A DNA stretch of 64,000 nucleotides, taken from NCBI RefSeq assembly GCF_000365025.1, contig NZ_KB823012.1, positions 248,001 to 312,000 of the forward strand, written 5' to 3'. Shown here piece by piece: positions 54,321-63,405 of the stretch (position 1 is the stretch's first letter; each line of letters begins with the position of its first letter). The notes beneath the pieces are model-generated. The model did not search any database. It was not told where the DNA came from and was given only the letters and a program-made list of their open reading frames with translations. Both the position numbers and the translations under genes were made by a program. This stretch comes from Robiginitomaculum antarcticum DSM 21748 (GTDB taxonomy: Bacteria; Pseudomonadota; Alphaproteobacteria; Caulobacterales; Maricaulaceae).

Positions 54321-55646
54321 TTAGCGCGCGCCCGATCCAATTAAGGAATTAAAATCGTCACGCTTGACGATCTCGATTGCGCGTTTGAGCTGATAATCGT
54401 CATCGATCTCAAAGTCTTCCGGCGGGTAATCGATAATGATTTCTTTTTCGACAAGCTCGCCTTCATCATTCATGCGCTCGACTTCCAAAGTGTTGGGCAA
54501 ATCGCTCTCGCTAATATTTAGCCGTTTTTTGCCATCATCTTTAACATATGAGACCGCGATGTCGGGATCCACGCCAAGGCCCTGAATAGAGCGGCCTGAC
54601 GGCGTATAATAGCGCGCTGTCGTCAGGCGCAGAGCGCCGTCGCGACCACCGGCCAGCGGAATAACGGATTGCACGGAGCCTTTACCGAAGGTTGTCATGC
54701 CGACAACAACCGCGCGTTCGCGGTCTTGCAGAGCGCCTGCAACAATCTCTGCAGCGGAGGCTGAAGCGCCGTTAATCAGAACAACGACAGGGACATTTTT
54801 AAGCATGTCGCCGCGTTTGGCATTATAGCGCGCTGTGTCACGCGGATCACGGCTGCGGGTGGAGACGACTTCGCCGCCATCCAAAAAGACGCCGGAAACA
54901 CGGACGGATTGGTCCAGCAAGCCACCCGGATTACTGCGCAGATCGACAACAAGACCGGGAAGTTTCCCGCCTATTTCTTTTTTCAGTTCTTTAACGGCAT
55001 TTTCCAGTTCTTCACCGGTATTTTCGTTAAAAGAAGAAATGCGCACATAGCCGACGCCGTCTTTGACTTCATAACGGACAACTTTACGCTTGATCACTTC
55101 GCGCACCATCGACACTTCAATCGGCTCGTCGGCACCTTCGCGTATAACAGTGATAACAATCGGCTCGCCTGCCGCGCCGCGCATTTTCTCCACGGCTTCA
55201 GTGAGAGACAGACCCAATATGCTCTCGCCGTCAATCTCGACAATGCTGTCACCCGCTTGAATGCCGGCACGTTCCGCAGGTGTGTCGTCCATGGGCGTGA
55301 TCACTGTGACGACGCCGTCTTCGATCGTAACCTCCATGCCCAGGCCGCCATATTCGCCGCGCGTCGTGCTGGTCATATCCCGAAAATCGTCGGGATTCAT
55401 ATATGAGCTGTGCGGATCCAGAGAGTGCAACATACCGTTCAAGGCTTCGTCTATCAGCTCGCTGTCATCAACTTCGACAACATAATCCTTTCGGATACGC
55501 GCCAGAACGTCAGCAAACAAACCCAGCTGTTGAAAGGTTTGCGCATTGGACGGTTTTTCCACAGCAAAGGCTGAGTAATTCGCGGTGGAGAATGTAAACA
55601 GCGCCGTTGCCGCTGCAGCGCCCAATAATGGCAGACCATATTTCAT
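54321..55646 (-). CDS. ctpA: Carboxyl-terminal processing protease (S41, CtpA-like)
   Basis: 441 residues. Signal peptide/anchor, then an N-terminal helical part, a PDZ domain (GGLGMEVTIEDGVVTVITPMDDTPAERAGIQAGDSIVEIDGES) and an S41 catalytic domain with Ser in INGASASAAEIVAGALQD and Lys in TTFGKGSVQ. It cleaves periplasmic substrates from their C-termini and is usually encoded next to the EnvC-like gene, as here. AGAGGTAAT before ATG 55646 fixes the start; the frame opens 12 codons earlier. Confidence 0.95.
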   Translation of the reverse strand: MKYGLPLLGAAAATALFTFSTANYSAFAVEKPSNAQTFQQLGLFADVLARIRKDYVVEVDDSELIDEALNGMLHSLDPHSSYMNPDDFRDMTSTTRGEYGGLGMEVTIEDGVVTVITPMDDTPAERAGIQAGDSIVEIDGESILGLSLTEAVEKMRGAAGEPIVITVIREGADEPIEVSMVREVIKRKVVRYEVKDGVGYVRISSFNENTGEELENAVKELKKEIGGKLPGLVVDLRSNPGGLLDQSVRVSGVFLDGGEVVSTRSRDPRDTARYNAKRGDMLKNVPVVVLINGASASAAEIVAGALQDRERAVVVGMTTFGKGSVQSVIPLAGGRDGALRLTTARYYTPSGRSIQGLGVDPDIAVSYVKDDGKKRLNISESDLPNTLEVERMNDEGELVEKEIIIDYPPEDFEIDDDYQLKRAIEIVKRDDFNSLIGSGAR

Positions 55647-55785
55647 AATATTACCTCTTCTTAGGGCTAACCTAGTCTTCAAAATAGCCTGTGCAAAGTG
55701 TTTTGCGCTGAAAACTGAATTAACATTACCTCACAATGACGCGATTGACAGGTTTACCTGCAATGGATGTGCCTAGGCGGTATAT

Positions 55786-57012
55786 TTATCCAAAATTAGA
55801 TCCCAGCCATGGCAAAGGATCAACCGGCGTTCCGCTTTTGCGAAATTCGATGTAAAGCTGACCTGCACTATTACCCATAAGACCCAACGGTTCACCGACC
55901 AGTACCATTTGGCCTTTTTTGCCAAAGCTTTCGCTCATTCCTGTCAGAACAATAAAGTAACCGTCTCCGACATTGAGAATCACGACGCGTGAATAATTCT
56001 TGAAAGCCCCGTCAAATTCTATCCGTCCTGAGAACGGAGCAAGGACTTGCGCGCCGCTGCGCGTGCTGACGGTGACGCCTTTTGCGCGTTCGCCATCCGG
56101 CAAAGTTTGGTTGAATTTATAGACCAGACGGCCGCGGGCGGGCGGGCGAAGCTTGCCCCTCGCGTCAGCGAAACGCAGTGTATCGGGAAGAATAAGCGGC
56201 TCTGGCGAGCTGTCGCGCGGCGGTTTGAGCTGCGGCACAGGGATGCCGCGTATCGTAATCTGTCCGCTGGGCTCGTCGCTGCGGCCGGGTTTGACGCGCG
56301 GGGTCACATCGGCATCGGCTTCGAGATTGGCAATCAATTCGCGCAGGGAATTTGCTTCGCGCGCATATTGATCCGCGCGCTTTTGGGCGGCGTCGCTTTG
56401 TTCACCGAGCTTGGCTTCCTGCGTTTTTTTGTCTTTGATCAGCGCCGTGATTTGCCCGCGTTTATCGCGGAGTTTAATCTCGGTTGTTGCGAGCTTGGCC
56501 TTTTGCGTTTCTATTTCGGCGCGTACGGTTTGAAGGGCGTCAAGCTGCTGCGTGAGACGTTGCGCCTTTTCAGATACGCGCTGCGTCATCGTGCTGATCA
56601 GCAGGGCGGCCTGCGCGGCGGCGCGGGCATTATCGGGATGGGTCGCCAGAGCAGGCGGCGGATTACGGTCAATGCGTTGCAGGGCGGCGAGCAGAATATA
56701 GAGATCTTTACGGTTTTTGAAAATTTGCGCATTAAGTGCGGTCTCGTCTTTGACTAATGTTTCAAGCCGGGCGTCGGCGGCGCGCGCCGCTTTTTCATAG
56801 CGCTCTACTTCAGCGCCGAGCTTAACCAGTTCACTCTGGAGCCGGGCGATATCAAGGCGCGCCGCTTCGCGGTCAGTCTCAAGCCCGGCGCGCTGCGCTT
56901 CTGCCGCTTTTTGCTGGCGCTCCAGCGCCTCTATCTGCTGGGTGTCCGGCTGCTGCGCCAGGGCCGATAAAGGCCAAAGAGCGACGAGAAGGATAAGGCT
57001 TAAATATCGCAC
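55786..57012 (-). CDS. Murein hydrolase activator EnvC family
   Basis: 408 residues. Signal peptide (YLSLILLVALWPLSALAQ), a long coiled coil (residues about 20-260) and a LytM/M23-type domain (GRLVYKFNQTLPDGERAKGVTVSTRSGAQVLAPFSGRIEFDGAFKNYSRVVILNVGDGYFIVLTGMSESFGKKGQMV). The domain lacks a full HxH zinc set, so, like E. coli EnvC, it likely activates amidases at the division site and does not cut by itself. GTG 57012 has AGGA upstream and lies 12 bp after the rlmH stop; the open frame extends into rlmH. Confidence 0.88.
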   Translation of the reverse strand: MRYLSLILLVALWPLSALAQQPDTQQIEALERQQKAAEAQRAGLETDREAARLDIARLQSELVKLGAEVERYEKAARAADARLETLVKDETALNAQIFKNRKDLYILLAALQRIDRNPPPALATHPDNARAAAQAALLISTMTQRVSEKAQRLTQQLDALQTVRAEIETQKAKLATTEIKLRDKRGQITALIKDKKTQEAKLGEQSDAAQKRADQYAREANSLRELIANLEADADVTPRVKPGRSDEPSGQITIRGIPVPQLKPPRDSSPEPLILPDTLRFADARGKLRPPARGRLVYKFNQTLPDGERAKGVTVSTRSGAQVLAPFSGRIEFDGAFKNYSRVVILNVGDGYFIVLTGMSESFGKKGQMVLVGEPLGLMGNSAGQLYIEFRKSGTPVDPLPWLGSNFG

Positions 57013-57023
57013 GGCGCTATATC

Positions 57024-57494
57024 CTAATCTCTGTGATAGGGCGTTCCGGCCAATATGGAAAAGGCGCGGTAGATTTGTTCGCATAACATAATGCGTAGAA
57101 GTTTGTGAGGCCAAACCGGCTTTCCCAGCTGCCACATAACCACGCCACTCGGCACGTAATCGCGGTCAAACCCGTCCGGCGGGCCGATCAGGAAAACCAG
57201 TTCGGAGACGCCGTCATCACGCCAGCGCGTTATGTGTGTTGCAATTTGCCGAGATGTCAGCGCTTTGCCGCGCTCGTCCATATAGACGGTAATTGAGCCG
57301 GCAGGGGGCTCGCCAATAACGGCAAGGCTTTGCTCGCGGCGGGTCTTTTTAGAGCGCAGGTCAATCTGCTCTTCGGTCACATGCGGCACACCGAGATTAC
57401 GGGACAGGGCGCGAGCACGATTAAGGTAATCGTCAATAAGATCGCGTTCAGGGCCGGATTTAATGACGCCGCCTGCACGGACCGTGATCTTCAC
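57024..57494 (-). CDS. rlmH: 23S rRNA (pseudouridine1915-N3)-methyltransferase
   Basis: 156-residue SPOUT methyltransferase. MKITVRAGGVIKSGPERDLIDDYLNRA opens the fold; LVFLIGPPDGFDRDYVP forms the SAM-binding knot and the C-terminal PHKLLRIMLCEQIYRAFSILAGTPYHRD is canonical. Acts on H69 of assembled 70S. Follows rsfS by 4 bp; the pair is conserved in bacteria. Confidence 0.97.
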   Translation of the reverse strand: MKITVRAGGVIKSGPERDLIDDYLNRARALSRNLGVPHVTEEQIDLRSKKTRREQSLAVIGEPPAGSITVYMDERGKALTSRQIATHITRWRDDGVSELVFLIGPPDGFDRDYVPSGVVMWQLGKPVWPHKLLRIMLCEQIYRAFSILAGTPYHRD

Positions 57495-57498
57495 GCGG

Positions 57499-57936
57499 CT
57501 ACGTGACCGGTTTCGCGGCCACCTTATCGGCCAAATGACCTTCGCCGGCCGGAGAGGTCCAGATTTTTTCGATATTGTAAAATTCGCGGACTTCAGGGCG
57601 GAAAATATGGATGATTAAATCACCGGCATCAATCAGGACCCAATCATTACTTTCAGTGCCTTCAATGCCCATTTTCGTCAGGCCGTATTCTTTTAGGGCA
57701 GTCTGAACATAGTCCGCCAACGCATTCACATGACGGTTGGAGCGGCCCGAGGCCACGATCATGAAATCGGCAAGCGAGCTTTTTCCGTCCAGATCGATAC
57801 GGAGCATATCTTGCGCGCTATGTTCGTCCAAAACGCCTTCGATAAGTTTAGTCAGTTTAAGGACGTCTTCAACATTGCCCTCGATGGCGATCGGATCTGC
57901 TGCAGATCCTTCGCCTTTGTTATACCGGGTAGTCAG
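57499..57936 (-). CDS. rsfS: Ribosomal silencing factor RsfS with non-canonical start
   Basis: RsfS binds uL14 and blocks subunit joining in poor conditions. DEHSAQDMLRIDLDGKSSLADFMIVASGRSNRHVNALADYV, GIEGTESNDWVLIDAGDLIIHIFRPEVREFYNIEKIW match the family. The family's first helix (here LKLTKLIEGVLDEHSAQD) is in frame, but no ATG, GTG or TTG precedes it; the first such codon is TTG 57831, which removes the helix. CTG 57936 has AGGAG with 8-nt spacing and gives 145 residues. I therefore take CTG as start; a sequence error is the alternative. See findings. Confidence 0.85.
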   Translation of the reverse strand: MTTRYNKGEGSAADPIAIEGNVEDVLKLTKLIEGVLDEHSAQDMLRIDLDGKSSLADFMIVASGRSNRHVNALADYVQTALKEYGLTKMGIEGTESNDWVLIDAGDLIIHIFRPEVREFYNIEKIWTSPAGEGHLADKVAAKPVT

Positions 57937-58050
57937 CGCAAAGGCTCCTGTGATTAAAATACAATATGTCGCCTAACATGATTATCCATACGGGAAAACA
58001 GTCAATGCCACAGCTCATTACAGTAGATAAGGGGTTTCGTTTCATCACAT

Positions 58051-58069
58051 AATGTTATAATGGTGCATT
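58051..58069 (+). promoter_or_regulatory. Candidate Zur-type operator overlapping a -10 box
   Basis: AATG and CATT arms enclose an 11-nt centre, and the left half AATGTTATAAT resembles the enterobacterial Zur box half. TATAAT (58056-58061) could be the -10 element; the transcript would then start about at the ATG (58071), giving a nearly leaderless mRNA. Repression by Zur in zinc excess would fit the following genes. Inference from similarity only. Confidence 0.35.
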
Positions 58070-58070
58070 C

Positions 58071-58373
58071 ATGAACGCGCTTCATCGATTATTTTTGCGG
58101 CTTACGCTTTTAACCTTGCTCCTTTGGGGTATGGGCGCGGCGGCGGCGCATGGTCATGTCCCACATAACGACGCGCATAACATGCCCTGCGATATTTGCC
58201 TCATTATGAAGTCCGGCGGCGAGCAGAACGCTGCCATCGCCCTGCCCGTCGCTGAATTTTCGCTGTTCATGTCCCGCCCTGCACCGATGACATATGTGTC
58301 TTTCCACAGCAAAAGCATTGCCATTACGCCCGTTCGCGGTCCGCCTAAGCGAGGTCCGCCCGCCATCTTTTAA
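58071..58373 (+). CDS. DUF2946-like small exported protein
   Basis: 100 residues. Signal peptide (LTLLTLLLWGMGAAAAHGH), then HVPHNDAHNMPCDICLI with a CxxC pair and several His, and a Pro-rich C-terminus (VRGPPKRGPP). These are traits of DUF2946-like proteins, often next to copper or zinc TonB receptors. A role in metal handling at the cell surface is inference. The gene has no clear ribosome site; see the overlapping -10 box. It lies 55 bp upstream of the TonB receptor gene and probably shares its transcript. Confidence 0.7.
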   Translation: MNALHRLFLRLTLLTLLLWGMGAAAAHGHVPHNDAHNMPCDICLIMKSGGEQNAAIALPVAEFSLFMSRPAPMTYVSFHSKSIAITPVRGPPKRGPPAIF

Positions 58374-58428
58374 ATCCTCTTTGCCCCGCGCCGCGCGCGG
58401 ATGATTAATTGTATTTGAAAGACTCACC

Positions 58429-60432
58429 ATGATAAATTCTCGTGCTTTACTGCTGGGCGCAGCCTGCTCAGCCATTCTCATTCCTGTACATGTGCAGGCC
58501 CAAACCTCACCCGGCTTTGAAGACGAAATTATCGTCACGGGTAGCCCTCTTAACCAAACGCCTGACGAGGCCATTACCGGCCTCTCCATAATCTCGGGCG
58601 ATAATTTGGCCCGCCGGATTGCCCCCACGCTGGGCGAGACGCTAAAGTCTGAACCCGGCGTGTCCTCGACATTTTTCGGCCCGGGCGCGTCACGCCCGAT
58701 TATTCGCGGGCAGGGTGCAGGCCGCGTGCGCATTTTGACGAATGGCATCGGCTCTATCGACGCCTCTGCGGCGTCCCCCGATCACGCGGTCGCGGCAGAG
58801 CCGGCCCAGGCCGAACGCATTGAAGTGGTGCGGGGCGCGGCGCTGCTGCGCTTCGGCAGCTCGGGCAGCGGCGGCGTTGTCAACGTCATTGACGGGCGTA
58901 TGCCGACCACTTTGACGGATGACGGCCGCGACGGCGCGATCCGGTTGGGCGTGTCCTCCGTGGATGGCGGCCGCGAAGGCGCAGCAGCGCTTAACCAACA
59001 ATTGGGCGACAATGTCGTTTTGCATCTAGGCGTCACGGCGCGCGGCGCTGGCGATTACCGCGCAAATGGGGAGAGCATTGAAAACTCGCAATCACAATCA
59101 AATTCCGTCACGTTAGGCGGCTCTTATATTGGCAACGCGCTGACGCTCAGCGGAGCCTATCATGAATTTGAAACCGATTACGGCATACCCGGCGGTCACG
59201 GTCATGAGGAAGAAGAAGGTCATGACGAAGACGAGGATCATGATGAAGAGGCCGAAGAAGAGGAGGAAGAAAACGTTACAATCAGCCTGAAACAAAAGCG
59301 GTTTGATTTTAACGCAGGCCTCGAAATGGACGGCTATTTTGATCGTATCAATGTCTTTGCAGGCATAGCCGATTATCAACATATTGAATTTGAAGGGCCG
59401 GGCGAAGTCGGCACAATTTTCAATAATGAAGGCTATGAGATGCGTGCGGAAGCTGTGCGAAACAGGCCCGACGGGCGCGGGCAAGCTTACGGGCTGCAAC
59501 TCACCCACCGTGATTTTGAAGCCATTGGCGATGAAGCCTTTGTGCCGCCGACGTCAACAGACAGTGTAGGTATCTACACTTTCCAAGAAAAAGAAATCGG
59601 CGAATTCCACCTCGAAGGAGCAGCACGGTATGAGCGCACAGAGATCGAAGATAATAGCACTCGAAATACACGCAGCTTTGACGGGTTTAGCGTCTCCCTT
59701 GGCGCAGACCGCCATATTGGCGATGCAGTGCGTATTGGCGGCACGGTCTTTCGCACAGAGCGCGCGCCGTCCAGCGAAGAGCTGTTCTCAAACGGCCCGC
59801 ATCTGGCGACATCGCAATTTGAACGCGGTGACGATGCACTCGGCATAGAAACCGCGACAGGCGTGGAGGCGGCCTTGCGCCACCGTGAAGACGGCCATTT
59901 TGTCACCCTGAACCTGTTTTACACCGATTATTCGGACTATATTTTTGAACGCGAAACGGGCGCTATGGAGGACGGCTTACCCGTCTTTCAATATGGGGCG
60001 GAGGACGCAAGTTTTAGCGGATTTGAACTGCAAGGCGGGCGGGATTTATTCTCTATCGGCGGTTTGGATATAAGCGGCGACGCGCTGCTGGAATATGTGC
60101 GCGCGGAAACCGATAGCGGTAACCTGCCGCGCATTCCGCCGCTCTCAATTCTTGCCGGATTGGACTTTGACCACGGCGCGCGAAGTTACCGTGTAGAGGC
60201 GGAATATGTCGCAGAAGCCGAAAATCTGGCTGCGCTGGAGACCCCAACGAAAGCCTATACTCTGGTCAATACATTTGCAGATTGGCACTTTGACGCCGCG
60301 CAAAATGTGACGATTTCGGCCTCTGTCATGAATATTTTTGACGAAGATGCGCGGCAACATACCTCGTTTTTGAAAGACGATGTGCCGCTCCCGGGCCGCA
60401 ATCTGCGGCTGTCTATCCGCGCCGCGTTTTAA
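58429..60432 (+). CDS. TonB-dependent receptor, zinc type (ZnuD-like)
   Basis: 667 residues. Signal peptide ending VQAQ; TonB box-like DEIIVTGS; plug domain (LSIISGDNLARRIAPTLGETLKSEPGVSSTFFGPGASRPIIRGQGAGRVRILTNG) and a 22-strand barrel ending in F. An extracellular loop near residues 252-280 is extremely rich in His, Glu and Asp (GGHGHEEEEGHDEDEDHDEE), as in Neisseria and Caulobacter zinc receptors. Probably imports Zn2+ (or Cu2+) across the outer membrane with TonB-ExbBD, not encoded here. Convergent 4-bp overlap with nadD. Confidence 0.9.
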   Translation: MINSRALLLGAACSAILIPVHVQAQTSPGFEDEIIVTGSPLNQTPDEAITGLSIISGDNLARRIAPTLGETLKSEPGVSSTFFGPGASRPIIRGQGAGRVRILTNGIGSIDASAASPDHAVAAEPAQAERIEVVRGAALLRFGSSGSGGVVNVIDGRMPTTLTDDGRDGAIRLGVSSVDGGREGAAALNQQLGDNVVLHLGVTARGAGDYRANGESIENSQSQSNSVTLGGSYIGNALTLSGAYHEFETDYGIPGGHGHEEEEGHDEDEDHDEEAEEEEEENVTISLKQKRFDFNAGLEMDGYFDRINVFAGIADYQHIEFEGPGEVGTIFNNEGYEMRAEAVRNRPDGRGQAYGLQLTHRDFEAIGDEAFVPPTSTDSVGIYTFQEKEIGEFHLEGAARYERTEIEDNSTRNTRSFDGFSVSLGADRHIGDAVRIGGTVFRTERAPSSEELFSNGPHLATSQFERGDDALGIETATGVEAALRHREDGHFVTLNLFYTDYSDYIFERETGAMEDGLPVFQYGAEDASFSGFELQGGRDLFSIGGLDISGDALLEYVRAETDSGNLPRIPPLSILAGLDFDHGARSYRVEAEYVAEAENLAALETPTKAYTLVNTFADWHFDAAQNVTISASVMNIFDEDARQHTSFLKDDVPLPGRNLRLSIRAAF

Positions 60433-60995
60433 GAACCGGCTGGAGTTTGCTGCCTAATCTTTGTTGAACTTTGATAATTGAGCGGCGGGGTCAGATAGAC
60501 CCATGCCGGCGCAGTCATGTCGGCAATATTATGTGAGTCTGTCTCGTCAATACGCGCCTGCGCGTATTGACGGGCGACCTGTCCCAGACGCGGCTTCAGA
60601 CCCCCGCCGGGCCGCGCAATAACAGCGATGGGCAGAGCGTGCATGATGACCTGCCAGTCTTTCCAGTGCGGCATTTGCAGTAAATTATCCGCGCCCATCA
60701 TCCAGACAAATTGCGTATCCGTGTGTCGGGCGAGCAGACGCGCCAGCATATCGACGGTGTAACGCGTACCATAATCGCGCTCGATATGGCTGATCTTCAT
60801 CTGGCGCGGCAGGTCTAACGCTTCGATACTGGCGACCCTCGCCTCATAATTATCCGTTGAGGCTTTAAGCGGATTGCCCGGACTGACCAGCCACCAGACC
60901 TCGTCCAGACCCAGATCGCGTAGCCCGCACTGCGCGACCATTTTATGGCCCTCATGGGCGGGATTAAAGCTTCCTCCGAACAGTCCGACTTTCAT
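60429..60995 (-). CDS. nadD: Nicotinate-nucleotide adenylyltransferase
   Basis: 188 residues; converts NaMN to NaAD in NAD synthesis. VGLFGGSFNPAHEGHKMVAQCGL is the nucleotidyltransferase GxFxPxHxGH motif, WWLVSPGNPLK, QFVWMMGADNLLQMPHW and the final STKIRQQ follow as expected. A GTG one codon upstream (60998) is also possible; it overlaps the proA stop. Usually followed directly by rsfS; here the receptor cassette is in between. See findings. Confidence 0.96.
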   Translation of the reverse strand: MKVGLFGGSFNPAHEGHKMVAQCGLRDLGLDEVWWLVSPGNPLKASTDNYEARVASIEALDLPRQMKISHIERDYGTRYTVDMLARLLARHTDTQFVWMMGADNLLQMPHWKDWQVIMHALPIAVIARPGGGLKPRLGQVARQYAQARIDETDSHNIADMTAPAWVYLTPPLNYQSSTKIRQQTPAGS

Positions 60996-60997
60996 CA

Positions 60998-62281
60998 CTA
61001 TAAAGGTCTGATCTGGCCATTGCCGCGCACGGCGTATTTATAAGTGGTCAGTTGCGCCGCGCCGACCGGGCCGCGCGCATGCAGCCGCCCTGTGGCAATA
61101 CCGATCTCCGCGCCAAAGCCAAATTCTCCTCCATCGGCAAATTGGGTCGAGGCATTATGAACGGCAATGGCGCTGTCGACTCCGGCAATAAATTTTGCCG
61201 CGGCGGCCTCATTTTCGGTTATGATAGCGTCCGTGTGTCCGCTGCCAAAAGCGTCAATATGGGCGAGCGCACCGTCAATATTGTCAACGACTTTTACGGC
61301 GAGAATAGCATCCAGATATTCTGTAATCCAATCCTCGTCTGTCGCCGCATTCATCTGCGGGACGAGTTTTCGCGAGCGCGCGCATCCGCGCAATTCGCAT
61401 CCGGCCTCGCGTAAATCCTGGGCGATTAAAGGCAAAACTTTCGGTGCAATGGACGCGTCGATTAGCAGTGTCTCGGTCGCTCCGCAAATGCCTGTGCGCC
61501 GCATTTTTGCGTTCAAAACAATCGCGCGGGCTTTGTCGATATCGGCATCCCCATGGACATAGCTGTGGCAAATGCCTTCCAGATGAGCGAGCACGGGAAT
61601 GCGCGCCTCTTTTTGTACGCGCGCCACCAGCGATTTGCCGCCGCGCGGGATCACCAGATCAACTTTGCCGCCCAGCCCCGTCAGAAGATGCCCGACGGCA
61701 TCCCGGTCTGTCGTCGCGACAAGCTGCACACATGTTTCCGGCAAATCCACTTTTTTTAGGCCCGCAGTCATGGCCTTATGAAGGGCCATAGCGCTGCGCA
61801 GGCTTTCCGACCCCGCGCGCAATATCGCCGCATTACCGGATTTGACGCACAAAGCCCCTGCGTCTGCGGTCACATTGGGACGGCTTTCATAGATAATGCC
61901 GATCACGCCGATCGGAACGCGCACGCGGGCGATCTTTAAACCATTAGGCGGAGCGTAATGTGCGTCTTCCAGTCCGACAGGGTCCGGCAGGGCGGCGATA
62001 TCGTCGAGACTATTCACAATATTATCAATACGCTGCGGCGTGAGCGCCAGACGGTCCAGCATAGCGGGGGACAGACCTTTGGTTTTGCCATCTTTCATAT
62101 CCAGCGCATTGGCGTCGAGAATGGCGCTGGATTGCGCGCGGATAGACCGGGCCATTGACGCAATCGCTTCCGCTCGGGATTTCCCCGATGAGAGGCGAAG
62201 CGCCTTAGCCGCTCTGGCGGCATTCCGGCCCATTTTAGCCATATAATCCGGCAGGTCAGTGATGGTATTCTTAAGAGTCAT
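60998..62281 (-). CDS. proA: Glutamate-5-semialdehyde dehydrogenase
   Basis: 427 residues; NADPH-dependent reduction of glutamyl-5-phosphate in proline synthesis. MGRNAARAAKALRLSSGKSRAEAIASMA opens; PIGVIGIIYESRPNVTADAGALCVKSGNAAILRAGSES and the catalytic Cys in RRTGICGATETLLID, and STQFADGGEFGFGAEIGIATGRLHARGPVGAAQLTTYKYAVRGNG are canonical. Overlaps proB by 4 bp (ATGA). Confidence 0.97.
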   Translation of the reverse strand: MTLKNTITDLPDYMAKMGRNAARAAKALRLSSGKSRAEAIASMARSIRAQSSAILDANALDMKDGKTKGLSPAMLDRLALTPQRIDNIVNSLDDIAALPDPVGLEDAHYAPPNGLKIARVRVPIGVIGIIYESRPNVTADAGALCVKSGNAAILRAGSESLRSAMALHKAMTAGLKKVDLPETCVQLVATTDRDAVGHLLTGLGGKVDLVIPRGGKSLVARVQKEARIPVLAHLEGICHSYVHGDADIDKARAIVLNAKMRRTGICGATETLLIDASIAPKVLPLIAQDLREAGCELRGCARSRKLVPQMNAATDEDWITEYLDAILAVKVVDNIDGALAHIDAFGSGHTDAIITENEAAAAKFIAGVDSAIAVHNASTQFADGGEFGFGAEIGIATGRLHARGPVGAAQLTTYKYAVRGNGQIRPL

Positions 62282-63405
62282 AGCAAAACAAGATTGTCTC
62301 TGTGGATCAGGGCTGCGCCCAAACTATAGCCCAGCGCGCCTGTAATGTCGCCGGATTTGAGGCCTAATATTTGCTGCGTCTCCGCTGCGTCATATCCCGC
62401 AAGCCCTTTGGCGATGGCTTTAGCGTTATGCACCACAGTGACGGCGTCTCCGGCGCTAAAACTTCCTGCCGATTTCGTAACGCCAGCGGGGAGCAGACTC
62501 TTGCCGCTGCGCAGGGCATGGGCTGCGCCGTCGTCAATATGGAGCTGCCCATGAGAGCGAAGCTGACCTGAAATCCACTGCTTGCGCGCGCTGGCCGGAT
62601 CGGCATGGGCGACAAACCAGCTGGCCCGCGCACCGCTTTGCAGTGCCGATAAAGGCCGCTCGACTTCTCCCGATGTAATGATCATATGACACCCCGCTTT
62701 GACCGCAATTTGCGCGGCAAGCAGTTTCGTGGCCATGCCGCCGCTGCCCATGGCGGCCTTGGAATTGGGATCGCCGCCCATAGCCAGAATACCGGGCGTG
62801 ATCTGTGCAATCACAGGCATGTGCTGCGCGCGGGCATGACGGCGCGGATCTGCAGTATAGAGGCCATCAATATCTGACAGCAGGACCAGCATATCCGCGC
62901 CCACCATTTGCGCCGTGCGCGCCGCGAGGCGGTCATTATCGCCATAACGAATCTCATCGGTCGCAACTGTATCGTTCTCATTAATCACCGGGACAGCTCC
63001 CAATTTTAACAGCGCGCGCAATGTGCGGCTGGCATTGATCCAGCGCGTGCGGTCTTCGGTATCGGGCAAGGTGAGCAAAGCCTGCGCCGTCGCAAAGCCG
63101 TGCTGTGCCAGCGCGTCCTCATAAGCCCGGGTCAGTACGGCCTGACCGACTGCGGCGCAGGCCTGTTTTTCTGACAGGCTAAGTTGACGACCGCGAAGAT
63201 TAAGCCGCGTACGGCCCAGCGCAATCGCGCCCGAGGAGACAATAATAACGTCTGTTCCCCGCGCGCGTATATCGGCGATGTCGGTTGCGATGCCGGATAG
63301 CCAAGCCTGGCGCAGCTGCCCGGTTTCAGCATCGACCAAGAGGGCCGATCCTATTTTAACGATAAGAGTTTTAGACTCAGATAGAGCGGTTATGTACTTG
63401 CCCAT
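62278..63405 (-). CDS. proB: Glutamate 5-kinase with PUA domain
   Basis: 375 residues. Amino-acid-kinase domain with KIGSALLVD, VIIVSSGAIALGRTRLNL, NENDTVATDEIRYGDNDRLAARTAQMVGADMLVLLSDIDGLYTADPR and GSGGMATKLLAA. A C-terminal PUA domain (about 285-365) is implied by length and SGKSLLPAGVTKSAGSFSAGDAVTVV. First enzyme of proline synthesis, feedback-inhibited by proline in known relatives. One-base TAATG overlap with obg, so the two are coupled. Confidence 0.97.
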   Translation of the reverse strand: MGKYITALSESKTLIVKIGSALLVDAETGQLRQAWLSGIATDIADIRARGTDVIIVSSGAIALGRTRLNLRGRQLSLSEKQACAAVGQAVLTRAYEDALAQHGFATAQALLTLPDTEDRTRWINASRTLRALLKLGAVPVINENDTVATDEIRYGDNDRLAARTAQMVGADMLVLLSDIDGLYTADPRRHARAQHMPVIAQITPGILAMGGDPNSKAAMGSGGMATKLLAAQIAVKAGCHMIITSGEVERPLSALQSGARASWFVAHADPASARKQWISGQLRSHGQLHIDDGAAHALRSGKSLLPAGVTKSAGSFSAGDAVTVVHNAKAIAKGLAGYDAAETQQILGLKSGDITGALGYSLGAALIHRDNLVLL

